From contig JAMPAW010000052.1 in the NCBI GenBank assembly GCA_023666975.1, positions 1 through 21,368 of the forward strand: a stretch of 21,368 nucleotides of DNA. Direction: 5' to 3'. Origin of the DNA: Clostridium sp. Lineage in GTDB: Bacteria; Bacillota_A; Clostridia; Lachnospirales; Lachnospiraceae. Each line of letters starts with the position of its first letter. Position 1 is the stretch's first letter. The notes beneath the pieces are model-generated. The model made no database searches. It worked only from the letters and a program-made list of their open reading frames with translations, and was not told where the DNA came from. Positions 7,605 to 15,071 of the stretch are shown here, one piece after another. The position numbers and the translations under genes were made by a program.

Positions 7605-7868
7605 TCAGGATATCACCTTAAGACCTGCTTTTTTCGCCATTTCGGTAATTGATTTTTTGCTGACCATTTTCCCTTTGTACTCAATCAAATCATTTTTACT
7701 GCCGGTAAAAATATCTGCCGGCTCGTATTTCTTCAATACTATGCTGTCCTCTTCAACAAAAATCTCAACCGGGTCCTTGATATCAATGTTCAATGTCCTC
7801 CGCAGCTCAATTGGCAGAGTTACCCTTCCCAAGTTATCCAAATTTCTAACAATACCCGTTTCCTTCAT
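7605..7868 (-). CDS. abrB: AbrB/SpoVT-family transition-state regulator
   Basis: The 87 residues hold the AbrB-type swapped-hairpin DNA-binding domain at the N-terminus (GIVRNLDNLGRVTLPIELRR, then a VEIFVEEDSIVLKKY strand pair). A short C-terminal region (EYKGKMVSKKSITEMAKKAG) probably drives multimer contacts. Two ATGs lie 6 nt apart; the second (7868) is chosen because AAAGGAG sits 9 nt before it and too close to the first. AbrB dimers or tetramers bind AT-rich promoter DNA and repress stationary-phase genes. The gene lies near rsmI, as in Bacillus subtilis, but an XRE gene separates them. No terminator follows, so read-through into pckA is possible. Targets here are unknown. Confidence 0.88.
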   Translation of the reverse strand: MKETGIVRNLDNLGRVTLPIELRRTLNIDIKDPVEIFVEEDSIVLKKYEPADIFTGSKNDLIEYKGKMVSKKSITEMAKKAGLKVIS

Positions 7869-7909
7869 CGACATCCTCTCCTTTCTAAATGCACAAATAA
7901 GAGCAAAAC

Positions 7910-7955
7910 ATCATGTTATTGTCCTTAACTTAACATGATTGATTTTCAAAGTCAA
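7910..7955 (-). promoter_or_regulatory. abrB promoter overlapped by a perfect 9-bp palindrome
   Basis: On the minus strand TTGACT (7955-7950), a 17-nt spacer and TAAGTT (7932-7927) form the promoter. ATCATGTTA (7910-7918) and TAACATGAT (7931-7939) are perfect inverted 9-mers 12 bp apart, covering the -10 and start site. This geometry fits an operator for autoregulation or for the neighbouring XRE protein; which one is inference. Confidence 0.55.
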
Positions 7956-8084
7956 TAAGTGTTGTCGGAATTTACAAAAAATTCATTCTTTCCCTCGTCA
8001 AAGGACAGGATTTTTTCTTTCCATGTTATTTGGAACGAAATCTGGTACAAATATCACTTACTTTTATTAAAATAGCATTTACTC

Positions 8085-8114
8085 TTGCCAGTTTCATCTA
8101 TAGTCTGTTATACT
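8085..8114 (+). promoter_or_regulatory. Probable promoter of the XRE regulator
   Basis: TTGCCA (8085-8090), an 18-nt spacer and TATACT (8109-8114) lie about 65 bp before the start codon. Confidence 0.55.
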
Positions 8115-8177
8115 TTGATAAAATAGAGCTGTAGGCACGCCAGACGATAATTTGTGTCAGTAGTTAGGAGGTTAGGT

Positions 8178-8495
8178 ATGAATTACATTAAATTAGGAGG
8201 GCGGATTCGCGAGACAAGAAGCAAGAAAAAGGTTTCCCAGACAGAGGTTGCCCGGGAACTGAATTTCTCCCAGCAGCACGTCGGCAATGTGGAAAAGGGG
8301 AATGCTCACCCCAGTGTGGATTTCCTTGTTGAACTTTCCAATACATTAAACGTATCCTTAGACTATCTGCTGCAGGACAGTTTACGCCGTCCCTATACGG
8401 CATCAGACCAGGAATTTCTTTCTGACATCCAGATTTTCCTGGAAAAACAGAAAACAGAGATTACGGAGTTGGAAAAATTGCTGGAGGACCTTTAG
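8178..8495 (+). CDS. XRE-family helix-turn-helix regulator
   Basis: The 105 residues start at the ATG at 8178, which has TTAGGAGG just upstream. An in-frame GTG at 8154 would overlap that ribosome site and is rejected. Residues about 5-60 form a Cro/C1-type HTH (KVSQTEVARELNFSQQHVGN, then a VEKG turn, then LVELSNTLNVSLDYLL). The C-terminal 40 residues are charged and helical (FLEKQKTEITELEKLLEDL), likely a dimerising coiled coil. It is the only plus-strand gene between abrB and rsmI and ends at a shared terminator. It interrupts the rsmI-abrB adjacency seen in bacilli. Ligand and targets are unknown; self-regulation or control of abrB is plausible. Confidence 0.88.
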   Translation: MNYIKLGGRIRETRSKKKVSQTEVARELNFSQQHVGNVEKGNAHPSVDFLVELSNTLNVSLDYLLQDSLRRPYTASDQEFLSDIQIFLEKQKTEITELEKLLEDL

Positions 8496-8523
8496 ACAGG
8501 ACATAACACTATTTCCGTACAAA

Positions 8524-8559
8524 AACGGCGCATGGAATATCAAACAACCATGCGCCGTT
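8524..8559. terminator. Bidirectional intrinsic terminator between XRE gene and rsmI
   Basis: AACGGCGCATGG (8524-8535) and CCATGCGCCGTT (8548-8559) form a perfect 12-bp stem with a 12-nt loop. On minus it is followed directly by a T-run (8525-8521); on plus a T-run comes after a short gap (CCGTTTTTATT). Confidence 0.88.
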
Positions 8560-8566
8560 GCCGTTT

Positions 8567-9415
8567 TTATTGCTTATCCTCAAGTAATGCCTGATAAATC
8601 TCTCTCTTTCCGACTCCCCTGTCCTTTGCCACCTGCTTCATGGCGTCTTTTCTGTCCATGCCCTGATTCTCATAAAGCGCCACATGCTCAGGAATACTCA
8701 TCGCCAAAACGTCCTGAAGCTCCCGCTCCCTGACTTCCCTCCTCTTAGCACCCTCGATAACCAGAACATATTCCCCTCTCGGCTCCTCCGTTTCATAATA
8801 GCGGATTGCTCCTTCCAGTGTAGTGCGGAAATTGGTCTCATGCTTTTTGGTCAGCTCCCGACATAGAGAAACCGGACGGTCTCCCAGTGCATCATATAAA
8901 TCCTGCAATGTCTTTTTTAATTTATGCGGTGCCTCATAGAGTAAAATCGTGCGGGTTTCCCTTTTCAGCTCTTCAAGCACCTGCCTGCGCTCTTTCCGGT
9001 CATGCGGAAGAAATGCTTCAAAACAAAATCTGCCGGCAACTTTTCCGGAAATCGTCAGTGCCGTCACAAATGCCGAAGGCCCCGGCGCAGATGTCACCTC
9101 AATTCCCGCCTCCAGACACTGCCTGACCAGCTCCTCTCCCGGATCGGAAATCGCAGGCGTTCCCGCATCGGTAATCAACGCCACATTCGCTCCCTGCTGC
9201 ATTTTCTGCACCAGCTTTACCGCCTTATCATATCGATTATATTCATGATAACTGGTCATCGGTGTCTTTATCTGAAAATGGTTTAACAGCCGGATACTGT
9301 TTCTCGTATCCTCGGCGGCAATCAAATCCACCTCTTTCAAAATACGCAGCACCCGCAGCGTAATATCCTCCAAATTACCAATCGGGGTTGCACAAATATA
9401 TAACATTCCCGCCAT
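8567..9415 (-). CDS. rsmI: 16S rRNA (cytidine1402-2'-O)-methyltransferase RsmI
   Basis: The 282 residues match RsmI (YabC/YraL type), a tetrapyrrole-methylase-fold enzyme that methylates the ribose of C1402 in the 30S decoding centre using SAM. Visible signatures are YICATPIGNLEDITLRVL at the N-terminus, AAEDTR near residue 35, and the SAM-binding ITDAGTPAISDPG with PGPSA further on. ILLYEAPHKL marks the second subdomain. The ATG at 9415 has GAGGAGG about 6 nt upstream. It is the last gene of the minus-strand cluster, 51 bp after trmN6, and ends at a strong terminator. In B. subtilis yazA lies between yabB and yabC; here there is no room for it. Confidence 0.95.
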   Translation of the reverse strand: MAGMLYICATPIGNLEDITLRVLRILKEVDLIAAEDTRNSIRLLNHFQIKTPMTSYHEYNRYDKAVKLVQKMQQGANVALITDAGTPAISDPGEELVRQCLEAGIEVTSAPGPSAFVTALTISGKVAGRFCFEAFLPHDRKERRQVLEELKRETRTILLYEAPHKLKKTLQDLYDALGDRPVSLCRELTKKHETNFRTTLEGAIRYYETEEPRGEYVLVIEGAKRREVRERELQDVLAMSIPEHVALYENQGMDRKDAMKQVAKDRGVGKREIYQALLEDKQ

Positions 9416-9466
9416 AGCTGCCCTCCTCTGTTTCTGCCGCCTAAACGTCAGCCGGCAATCGTCCCG

Positions 9467-10207
9467 CTACAAATATCTTTTTCCGTAAATCCGGAAAATC
9501 TCATCGCTGTAGACTCCCTGCTCCCTGTAAATGACTAACGGCGGTTCTACTGTTATCCGCTGCTTTCCGCCTTTGGTTCCGGCTATCATCACCATGGTAG
9601 GCTCCTTATCCACATACGGGTGAATCAGGCGCATACGCTTTGGCTCAATATGGTATTCCCTCATGCACTGAAAAATCTCAACCAGCCGGAAGGGTTTATG
9701 TATCATAAAAAAATTGCCGGACTCTGCCAGTACATGCCCTGCCGCGGCAACGACATCTTCTAAGCTCAGCGCCACTTCATGGCGGGCAATCGTCTTCGGC
9801 TCATAGAGATTGGTGAGTCCGTGATGCTCCGTCATATAAGGGGGATTCACCGTAACAACAGGAAAAGAAGCCGGTGAAAACAGCTTCTTTACCTCTCTTA
9901 CATCTCCACAAATAATCTTGATTTTATCCTCTAAATGATTCAGCTTAACGCTTCTGTCTGCCATATCCGCATAATCCGCCTGAAGCTCAAGACCGGTAAA
10001 TCCCGCTCCCTGCGTCTTGGCCGCCAGCAAAATGGGAATCACGCCACTTCCCGTACAAAGGTCCAAAACCTGCTGCCCTTTTTTCACCTTCACAAAATCC
10101 GACAGCAGCACGGCATCCACGCCAAAACAGAAGCCCTTCGGTTTTTGAATCAGCTGATATCCCTTACACTGCAAATCATCTATCCGTTCATCTTCTAATA
10201 TTGCCAT
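9467..10207 (-). CDS. trmN6: TrmN6/YabB-type tRNA (adenine37-N6)-methyltransferase
   Basis: The 246 residues begin at the ATG at 10207. The frame extends 37 codons upstream to an ATG at 10318, but most of those codons fall inside the 165-bp inverted-repeat element and look unlike any methyltransferase. From 10207 the protein opens as the family does: a short acidic start, then GYQLIQKPKGFCFGVDAVLL. The SAM motif is DLCTGSG (49-55) and the catalytic N6-adenine motif is NPPY (N121), where the target base is flipped in. The family modifies A37 of tRNA(Val) in E. coli; the exact tRNA in Clostridia is not certain. Neighbours ricT and rsmI match the bacillar order, with yabA missing upstream. Confidence 0.88.
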   Translation of the reverse strand: MAILEDERIDDLQCKGYQLIQKPKGFCFGVDAVLLSDFVKVKKGQQVLDLCTGSGVIPILLAAKTQGAGFTGLELQADYADMADRSVKLNHLEDKIKIICGDVREVKKLFSPASFPVVTVNPPYMTEHHGLTNLYEPKTIARHEVALSLEDVVAAAGHVLAESGNFFMIHKPFRLVEIFQCMREYHIEPKRMRLIHPYVDKEPTMVMIAGTKGGKQRITVEPPLVIYREQGVYSDEIFRIYGKRYL

Positions 10208-10235
10208 CGTCCCTATATCCTCAACATCTGATGTC

Positions 10236-10400
10236 CTAGTACAGCGAATATTAAGTAATTGGCAGTTTGACTTGCCTGATTGTTCATCTGCTGCGTTGTC
10301 GTCAATCGACGTAGCCACCGCTACGCCTCATTCCTCCGCCTTGCATATGAAACAATCATGCTGCGTCAAACTATCCAAAACTTAATTTTCGCTGTACTAG
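10236..10400. mobile_element. 165-bp MITE-like inverted-repeat element between ricT and trmN6
   Basis: The ends CTAGTACAGCGAA (10236 inward) and the matching TTCGCTGTACTAG (to 10400) are perfect inverted copies. Imperfect complementarity continues to GTTTGAC / GTCAAAC, about 36 bp each side. Inner complementary pairs follow: GATTGTT-CAT near 10281 and 10351, and a CGTAGC/GCTACG hairpin near the centre. The whole element can fold as one long snap-back. It encodes no transposase. The ricT stop codon TAG lies within the terminal CTAG, and a long false N-terminus of trmN6 is read from its interior. CTAG could be a target duplication or part of the ends; being palindromic, it cannot be resolved here. 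I recall similar repeats in Lachnospiraceae. Confidence 0.8.
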
Positions 10401-11299
10401 TCAATCTTAGAACCGCCTTCCTTGCGCTCTAACGCCTCCAATTCCTTCAGCTCCTTGTCCACCTTTTCATCGTTGCGCCGCCGCTTTGGCTTAAACTTCA
10501 GCTCATCTGTCTTGTACTCCCTGATTTCCCGGTCACCGTTTTCCAATTCCACAATCACTTTGACCTTCTGGCGCAGTACGCTTACACTGTTAACCTCACC
10601 TTTCAGTCCGTCAACCGTCCTGACAAAATCTCCGACGCTCGGCAGTCTGTCGTTTAAGTACTCATATGTCTCCTGTTCGTTTTTGAGGCAGCACATTAAC
10701 CGCCCGCACACACCGGAAATCTTTGCCGGATTAAGCGACAGATTCTGCTCTTTTGCCATCTTAATCGACACTGGCGCAAAATCCGATAAATGCTGGTTAC
10801 AGCATAACTCTCTGCCACAAATCCCGATTCCCCCTAATATTTTGGTCTCATCACGGACGCCAATCTGACGAAGCTCTATCCTCGTCCGGAACACGGAGGC
10901 CAAATCTTTTACCAGCTCGCGAAAATCAATTCTCCCGTCGGCGGTGAAATAAAATAAAACTTTATTGTTATCAAATGTATACTCCGCATCAATCAGTTTC
11001 ATTTCCAGCCCATGCTTGGCAATCTTTTCTAAGCATATATCAAATGCCTCCTGACGTTTTGCCCGGTTTGCCTCATGCTGCTTGTCGTCCTCCGCAGTTG
11101 CCTTACGGATAATCGGTTTCAGCGTGGAAACAATATCACTCTCCGCTACCTCTCTTCTTCCGAGAACCACCTTACCGTACTCCACACCTCTGGCAGTCTC
11201 CACAATTACCGCATCGCCAACCTCTAACTCAATATTCCCCGGTGCAAAAAAATATATCTTGCCGTTGGGCCGAAATCGAACACCTATTACTTCTATCAT
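10397..11299 (-). CDS. ricT: RicT (YaaT), PSP1-domain regulator of RNase Y
   Basis: The 300 residues contain the PSP1 C-terminal domain. It starts MIEVIGVRFRPNGKIYFF and continues through the VIVETARGVEYGKVV strand pair. Six cysteines stand in two clusters, C161/C166/C167 (CGRELCC) and C198/C203/C204 (CGRLMCC), matching the iron-sulfur ligands of the Ric (Y) complex. In B. subtilis RicT with RicA and RicF modulates RNase Y processing, sporulation, competence and biofilm. The ATG overlaps the holB stop by 4 bp (ATGA), so the two are translationally coupled. The basic C-terminal tail (KFKPKRRRNDEK) is variable. The stop codon lies at the edge of the inverted-repeat element, which suggests insertion right at the gene end. 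Confidence 0.94.
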   Translation of the reverse strand: MIEVIGVRFRPNGKIYFFAPGNIELEVGDAVIVETARGVEYGKVVLGRREVAESDIVSTLKPIIRKATAEDDKQHEANRAKRQEAFDICLEKIAKHGLEMKLIDAEYTFDNNKVLFYFTADGRIDFRELVKDLASVFRTRIELRQIGVRDETKILGGIGICGRELCCNQHLSDFAPVSIKMAKEQNLSLNPAKISGVCGRLMCCLKNEQETYEYLNDRLPSVGDFVRTVDGLKGEVNSVSVLRQKVKVIVELENGDREIREYKTDELKFKPKRRRNDEKVDKELKELEALERKEGGSKID

Positions 11300-12291
11300 C
11301 CTATATTCTCCTTTATTGTCAACAGCATCAACTCCATGGCAGTATCAAAGTCTACATTTGCCTCCAAACGCACCTTCAGCTTATCCAGAGCTTCCAGAAT
11401 TTTTTCAATTCCCTCATAGGAGGTATGTGATGCCTGTTTTTTCATTATTGAAAATTCACCTTTAAAGATAACCTTGTTCGGTGAATTTGATATTTTCACC
11501 ATTAAAATATCCCGAAACCACATGGTCATGATATCAATATAATCGGAAATCTCAAGTTTATATTTACCCATATTTTTCACGGCCTGAATAATCTCGTCCG
11601 TCTCCATATCCGTAATCCTGCGCAGCAGCCGTACACTGTCCTCCTTGAGCTCGCTGTAATCCTGCGAAATGGCAAGCCTTACCGCCTTGCCGAGATTACC
11701 CTGGGCAAAATCCGTACAAAATCTTGCCTTATCGTGGTCAACACCCACAATGGTTTCCAGATATTCTATCATCTGCAGCGGTTCAACGGGCTTGAAATTC
11801 AATACGATACACCGGCTTAATATTGTCGGTAAAAATTTGTCCACATTGTTCGTGAGCAGCATGATAACCGCATATTCCGGCGGCTCCTCCAACGTCTTCA
11901 ACAGAGCGTTCTGTGCCTGAGGATTCATCATCTGTGCATCGGGAACAATATATATCTTATATCTGCTGCTATACGGTTTTAAACTGATATCGCTGATAAT
12001 CTGTGTGCGAATCTCCTCTACGGAAATCACACCCGGCTTCTCATGCTCCACCCAGATAATATCCGGCTGGTTTCCGGATTCGGCCTGCAGGCAGGATTTG
12101 CACTTGCCGCAGGGGTCTGGCTCACCGCTCTCACACTGTAAGGATTTGGCCACAACCGACGCAAGCGTTTTCTTGCCGACACCTTTTTCACCGTTTAAAA
12201 TATAAGCATGAGATACCTTTTCCATCTCAATACTGCTCTTAAAATGCTTTACGATATCTTCATGTCCGATAATATCACCGAAATTTGCCAT
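11296..12291 (-). CDS. holB: DNA polymerase III delta' subunit
   Basis: The 331 residues match HolB, a clamp-loader AAA+ subunit that helps load the beta clamp at replication forks. Motifs: Walker A-like GEKGVGKKT (34-42), a four-cysteine zinc module (C53, C61, C64, C67), the MMNPQAQNALLKTLEEPP helix (121-138), and the SRC sensor/arginine-finger motif (159-161). The C-terminal collar domain is less conserved, as is usual. It lies 25 bp after yaaR and overlaps ricT by 4 bp. The order tmk-yaaR-holB-ricT matches B. subtilis. The start is ATG at 12291 with GAGAAGGAG upstream. Confidence 0.94.
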   Translation of the reverse strand: MANFGDIIGHEDIVKHFKSSIEMEKVSHAYILNGEKGVGKKTLASVVAKSLQCESGEPDPCGKCKSCLQAESGNQPDIIWVEHEKPGVISVEEIRTQIISDISLKPYSSRYKIYIVPDAQMMNPQAQNALLKTLEEPPEYAVIMLLTNNVDKFLPTILSRCIVLNFKPVEPLQMIEYLETIVGVDHDKARFCTDFAQGNLGKAVRLAISQDYSELKEDSVRLLRRITDMETDEIIQAVKNMGKYKLEISDYIDIMTMWFRDILMVKISNSPNKVIFKGEFSIMKKQASHTSYEGIEKILEALDKLKVRLEANVDFDTAMELMLLTIKENIG

Positions 12292-12316
12292 ACTGTTTCT
12301 CCTTCTCTGTTGTACA

Positions 12317-12763
12317 TCATGTTGATATATCCAGCAGCATTCCTCTAATATCGTCTATCTTATTGAGAATTGCCAGATTATCCTTCTCATCTTTCAACAG
12401 CTCCTGTGCCAGGTCGTCCAGAGATTTATCCACCTCTTTGATGATTCCGTATACCCTGTGCCGACCCCGCCTATCCAAAAAATTCTCTCTGGAAAAGGAA
12501 TGCGAATTCGCCGTCACCTCATTCATAAATTCTTTGACCAGATTCCGGTACCGCTTCATATCCCGGATATCCATATGCTTTGCAATCTTGCTTCCCTGTT
12601 CCTCAATATCTTTCATCAGGTTGGAAAGCTTTTCCTGCAATTCATTATTTTCAATATGGCTCACCAGTGTAAATTTGAAGCTGTCGTCTCCTTTTGGTGT
12701 CTGTGTCTGCATTTCCACGGGAGCCTTCCCCATTACCTGATTGACTCTCATATCCGTTTCCAT
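12317..12763 (-). CDS. yaaR: YaaR-like DUF327 protein
   Basis: The 148 residues fit DUF327 by size, position (between tmk and holB) and sequence style: a variable N-terminus followed by a helical core ([37 protein letters not shown]). The segment [19 protein letters not shown] is characteristic. There is no membrane segment or catalytic motif. The ATG at 12763 follows AGAGGAG with 7-nt spacing. The function of DUF327 is not established; its place in the tmk-holB operon suggests a housekeeping role. darA (yaaQ), which precedes yaaR in B. subtilis, is missing: only 17 bp separate tmk and yaaR. Confidence 0.85.
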   Translation of the reverse strand: METDMRVNQVMGKAPVEMQTQTPKGDDSFKFTLVSHIENNELQEKLSNLMKDIEEQGSKIAKHMDIRDMKRYRNLVKEFMNEVTANSHSFSRENFLDRRGRHRVYGIIKEVDKSLDDLAQELLKDEKDNLAILNKIDDIRGMLLDIST

Positions 12764-12780
12764 ATCTATCTCTCCTCTTT

Positions 12781-13404
12781 CTATTTAAAAAAACGCTTTT
12801 CAACCTCTTTTACAATGATACTATGTATCTCCTCAATTGGCAACGTGGCATCTACTGGAAAAATGCGGTCCGGATAGAGCATTGACAGCTGCCGGTAACC
12901 CTCGACTACTCTGTGATGAAAACTCATATCCTCCATCTCCATTCTGTCCAGCTCGCTCTGGTGCCTCTTTCGCTTAATCCCTTCCTCCGCCTCGATGTCC
13001 ATAAAAACCGTCAGCTTCGGTTTCACATCACCGAGAGCATAATTATTGACTTCATAGACGGTTTCCACACCGAGACCTCTTCCGATTCCCTGATATACCG
13101 CCGAGGACTCTACAAAACGGTCGCAGATAACGGCTTTCCCCTCCTCTAATGCCGGTCTTATCACCTGGTTTACCAGCTGCACTCTGGCAGAGGCATAGAG
13201 AAACAGCTCCGTCATATGGCTCATTTCCTGATATTCCTTGTTCAGTATAATCTCCCGGATTGCCTCGCCGATTGCCGTTCCTCCCGGTTCTCTGGCAATG
13301 ACAATGTCATATCCTCTGCCCTCCAAATATTTTTTGAGCAGACTTATCTGTGTTGTCTTTCCGGAACCGTCCGGTCCCTCCATCGTAATAAATATTCCTT
13401 CCAC
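12781..13404 (-). CDS. tmk: Thymidylate kinase
   Basis: The 207 residues match Tmk, which phosphorylates dTMP to dTDP in dTTP synthesis. Visible motifs are the P-loop GPDGSGKTT (10-18), [14 protein letters not shown] in the dTMP-binding region, [13 protein letters not shown] (D95, R96) and a basic lid segment KRKRHQSE. The start is a GTG at 13404 with AGGGG about 8 nt upstream. An internal ATG at residue 8 would remove the first beta strand, so the GTG is preferred. It begins 10 bp after the decarboxylase stop, so it is probably co-transcribed. Confidence 0.95.
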   Translation of the reverse strand: MEGIFITMEGPDGSGKTTQISLLKKYLEGRGYDIVIAREPGGTAIGEAIREIILNKEYQEMSHMTELFLYASARVQLVNQVIRPALEEGKAVICDRFVESSAVYQGIGRGLGVETVYEVNNYALGDVKPKLTVFMDIEAEEGIKRKRHQSELDRMEMEDMSFHHRVVEGYRQLSMLYPDRIFPVDATLPIEEIHSIIVKEVEKRFFK

Positions 13405-13414
13405 GCAACTTCCC

Positions 13415-14980
13415 CTATCTCTCGTTAAACCATTTTCTACGGGACAGCCATTTATTTTCCCGGACTACGGTAATTTTATGCTCCCCGTTATCCGCAGCCG
13501 CCAGTCCCCTCACTCGCAAGCCCTGCGACAACGCCTGTTTAATGCCCTTTATCATGTCTTTGGAAATCACTTCTCCCGGCACGGCTATGGGTATCTCCGG
13601 CGGAAATATCGAAATATAATCTCCGCTTATGCGTCCGGCCGCATCATGAAAAGGCACTGCGCTGTAATCATTGTCCAACGCCTCCGCAATGCTCATTTTC
13701 CGTTCCGGAAGCACATGATAATAAAGACATTCTTCATTATACATATCGGCATTTTCCGGCAAATCAATTAGCTGGCCGTCAATGATTTGAAGTGCCTGAT
13801 ACAGTGCTTCAAATGCCTCTTTGGAATCCGCCACGGACGTCATGGCAATCACATAGCTTCCCGCTGCCAGCTCCACTGCCTGCCCGTATTCATTTGCCAG
13901 AATCCCGCCGAGCATCGGCCCGGTAAACGGCTCAATGCCGTCTTGTGTATGTAGCCCGCAGCCCTTAACGGAGAATACGAGCTTCCCGTCATCATAGCCG
14001 TAAATGCCGTGCTTCTTAAAATCTTCTTCACCGATCAGACGGATATAGGTAAACTCTTCAAACTTCTTCCGGTATTCCATTAGCAGCTGCTTGTAGAGAA
14101 TAAACAGCCCGTCCCGCTCATGATCCATTTTCTCAATACACGCCTCTGTGGCCGCCATAAAAATGTATGACGGCGATGAACTTTGGTAGACGGACAGAAA
14201 TTCCTCCAGCCTTTTTCGGCTCACCAAATTGCCCCTCATGTGGAGGATAGAGCACTGTGTCATTGCCGGTAGCGTTTTGTGCAGGCTCTCCACAACAATA
14301 TCCGCCCCCAGACGGATTGCCGGGTCCGGTACTTTCTTATAGTTCGTGGTGGAAAGTGTCTCATTTACATTTGCCATATATTCAAAATGTGCCCCATGGG
14401 CCTCGTCGACGATTAACGGTATATCGGTCTTATGGCAAAGCTTTGCCAGCCGCTCCACGTCGCTGACCACCCCTTCATAGGTAGGCGACACCAGAATAAC
14501 CGCTTTTGCACCGGGATGCTCCGCTATGGCTTTCTTAACCTTATCCGGCAAAATCCCGCCGAACATTTCCAGCCTGTCATTCCATTCCGGCATTATATAG
14601 ACCGGCTTCAGCCTTAGCAGCCGGACTGCATGATAGACCGACTGGTGGCAGTTCCTTGCCATAATCAATGTATCTCCCGGCCGGCATACCGCCGAGACGG
14701 CGGCGAGAATCCCGCAGGTGGAACCGTTTACCAGATAGTAGCTTTGCCGGGAGCCGTATACCTCTGCCGCCCGGTCAAACGCTTCCCGGATAATTCCCGC
14801 AGGGTGATGAAATTCATCTAAATCCCCTACTTCCGTCACGTCAATGGAAAAGGGATTTGCCACCTGCTCTGGAAATATGGTGTCCAATCTCCGCTTATGC
14901 CCCGGCATATGCCACGGATAAGAACCTTCTGTATTATATGCAGTTAATCCATTTAATATCGGCTGTTCCATATTCTGCAC
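13415..14980 (-). CDS. PLP-dependent Orn/Lys/Arg decarboxylase, YaaO/SpeA type
   Basis: The 521 residues lack the N-terminal wing of the E. coli inducible enzymes and match the short YaaO/SpeA type. Motifs: YPWHMPGHKR near residue 21, NGSTCG in the cofactor pocket, VDEAHGAHF (D192, H195) and SLHKTLPA with the PLP lysine K235. The C-terminal domain holds FPPEIPIAVPGE. It makes a polyamine or its precursor (cadaverine, putrescine or agmatine); the substrate cannot be read from sequence alone. It is the first gene of the minus-strand cluster, as yaaO is in B. subtilis, with a promoter at 15017-15046. The ATG at 14980 has GGGAAG upstream; a second ATG three codons later is possible. Confidence 0.92.
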   Translation of the reverse strand: MQNMEQPILNGLTAYNTEGSYPWHMPGHKRRLDTIFPEQVANPFSIDVTEVGDLDEFHHPAGIIREAFDRAAEVYGSRQSYYLVNGSTCGILAAVSAVCRPGDTLIMARNCHQSVYHAVRLLRLKPVYIMPEWNDRLEMFGGILPDKVKKAIAEHPGAKAVILVSPTYEGVVSDVERLAKLCHKTDIPLIVDEAHGAHFEYMANVNETLSTTNYKKVPDPAIRLGADIVVESLHKTLPAMTQCSILHMRGNLVSRKRLEEFLSVYQSSSPSYIFMAATEACIEKMDHERDGLFILYKQLLMEYRKKFEEFTYIRLIGEEDFKKHGIYGYDDGKLVFSVKGCGLHTQDGIEPFTGPMLGGILANEYGQAVELAAGSYVIAMTSVADSKEAFEALYQALQIIDGQLIDLPENADMYNEECLYYHVLPERKMSIAEALDNDYSAVPFHDAAGRISGDYISIFPPEIPIAVPGEVISKDMIKGIKQALSQGLRVRGLAAADNGEHKITVVRENKWLSRRKWFNER

Positions 14981-15016
14981 TTCCCATTTTGAGTCTCACC
15001 TTTATCAAGTGTTCCT

Positions 15017-15046
15017 ATTGTACCACATTATGATACAAAAATGCAA
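15017..15046 (-). promoter_or_regulatory. Promoter of the decarboxylase-tmk-holB-rsmI cluster
   Basis: On the minus strand TTGCAT (15046-15041), an 18-nt spacer and TACAAT (15022-15017) lie about 36 bp before the decarboxylase start. Confidence 0.6.
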
Positions 15047-15071
15047 AATATCTTCCTCATCGGGAAAAGAA

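Larger units (their letters stand above)
7869..8177. other. Divergent regulatory region between abrB and the XRE gene
   Basis: This AT-rich ~310-bp stretch has no ORF of note. It carries the abrB promoter with a palindrome, and the XRE promoter (both listed separately). The half-site CATGTTATT recurs at 7912-7920 and 8022-8030, the second inside a TTCCA-N7-TGGAA dyad. It is a plausible landing site for either regulator. Confidence 0.5.

Noticed and set aside
8154..8177. GTG start eight codons upstream for the XRE regulator
   Set aside because: These codons contain the TTAGGAGG ribosome site of the ATG at 8178.
10208..10318. 37-codon N-terminal extension of TrmN6
   Set aside because: Most of it is translated from the inverted-repeat element and does not resemble the family; the ATG at 10207 gives a normal-length protein.
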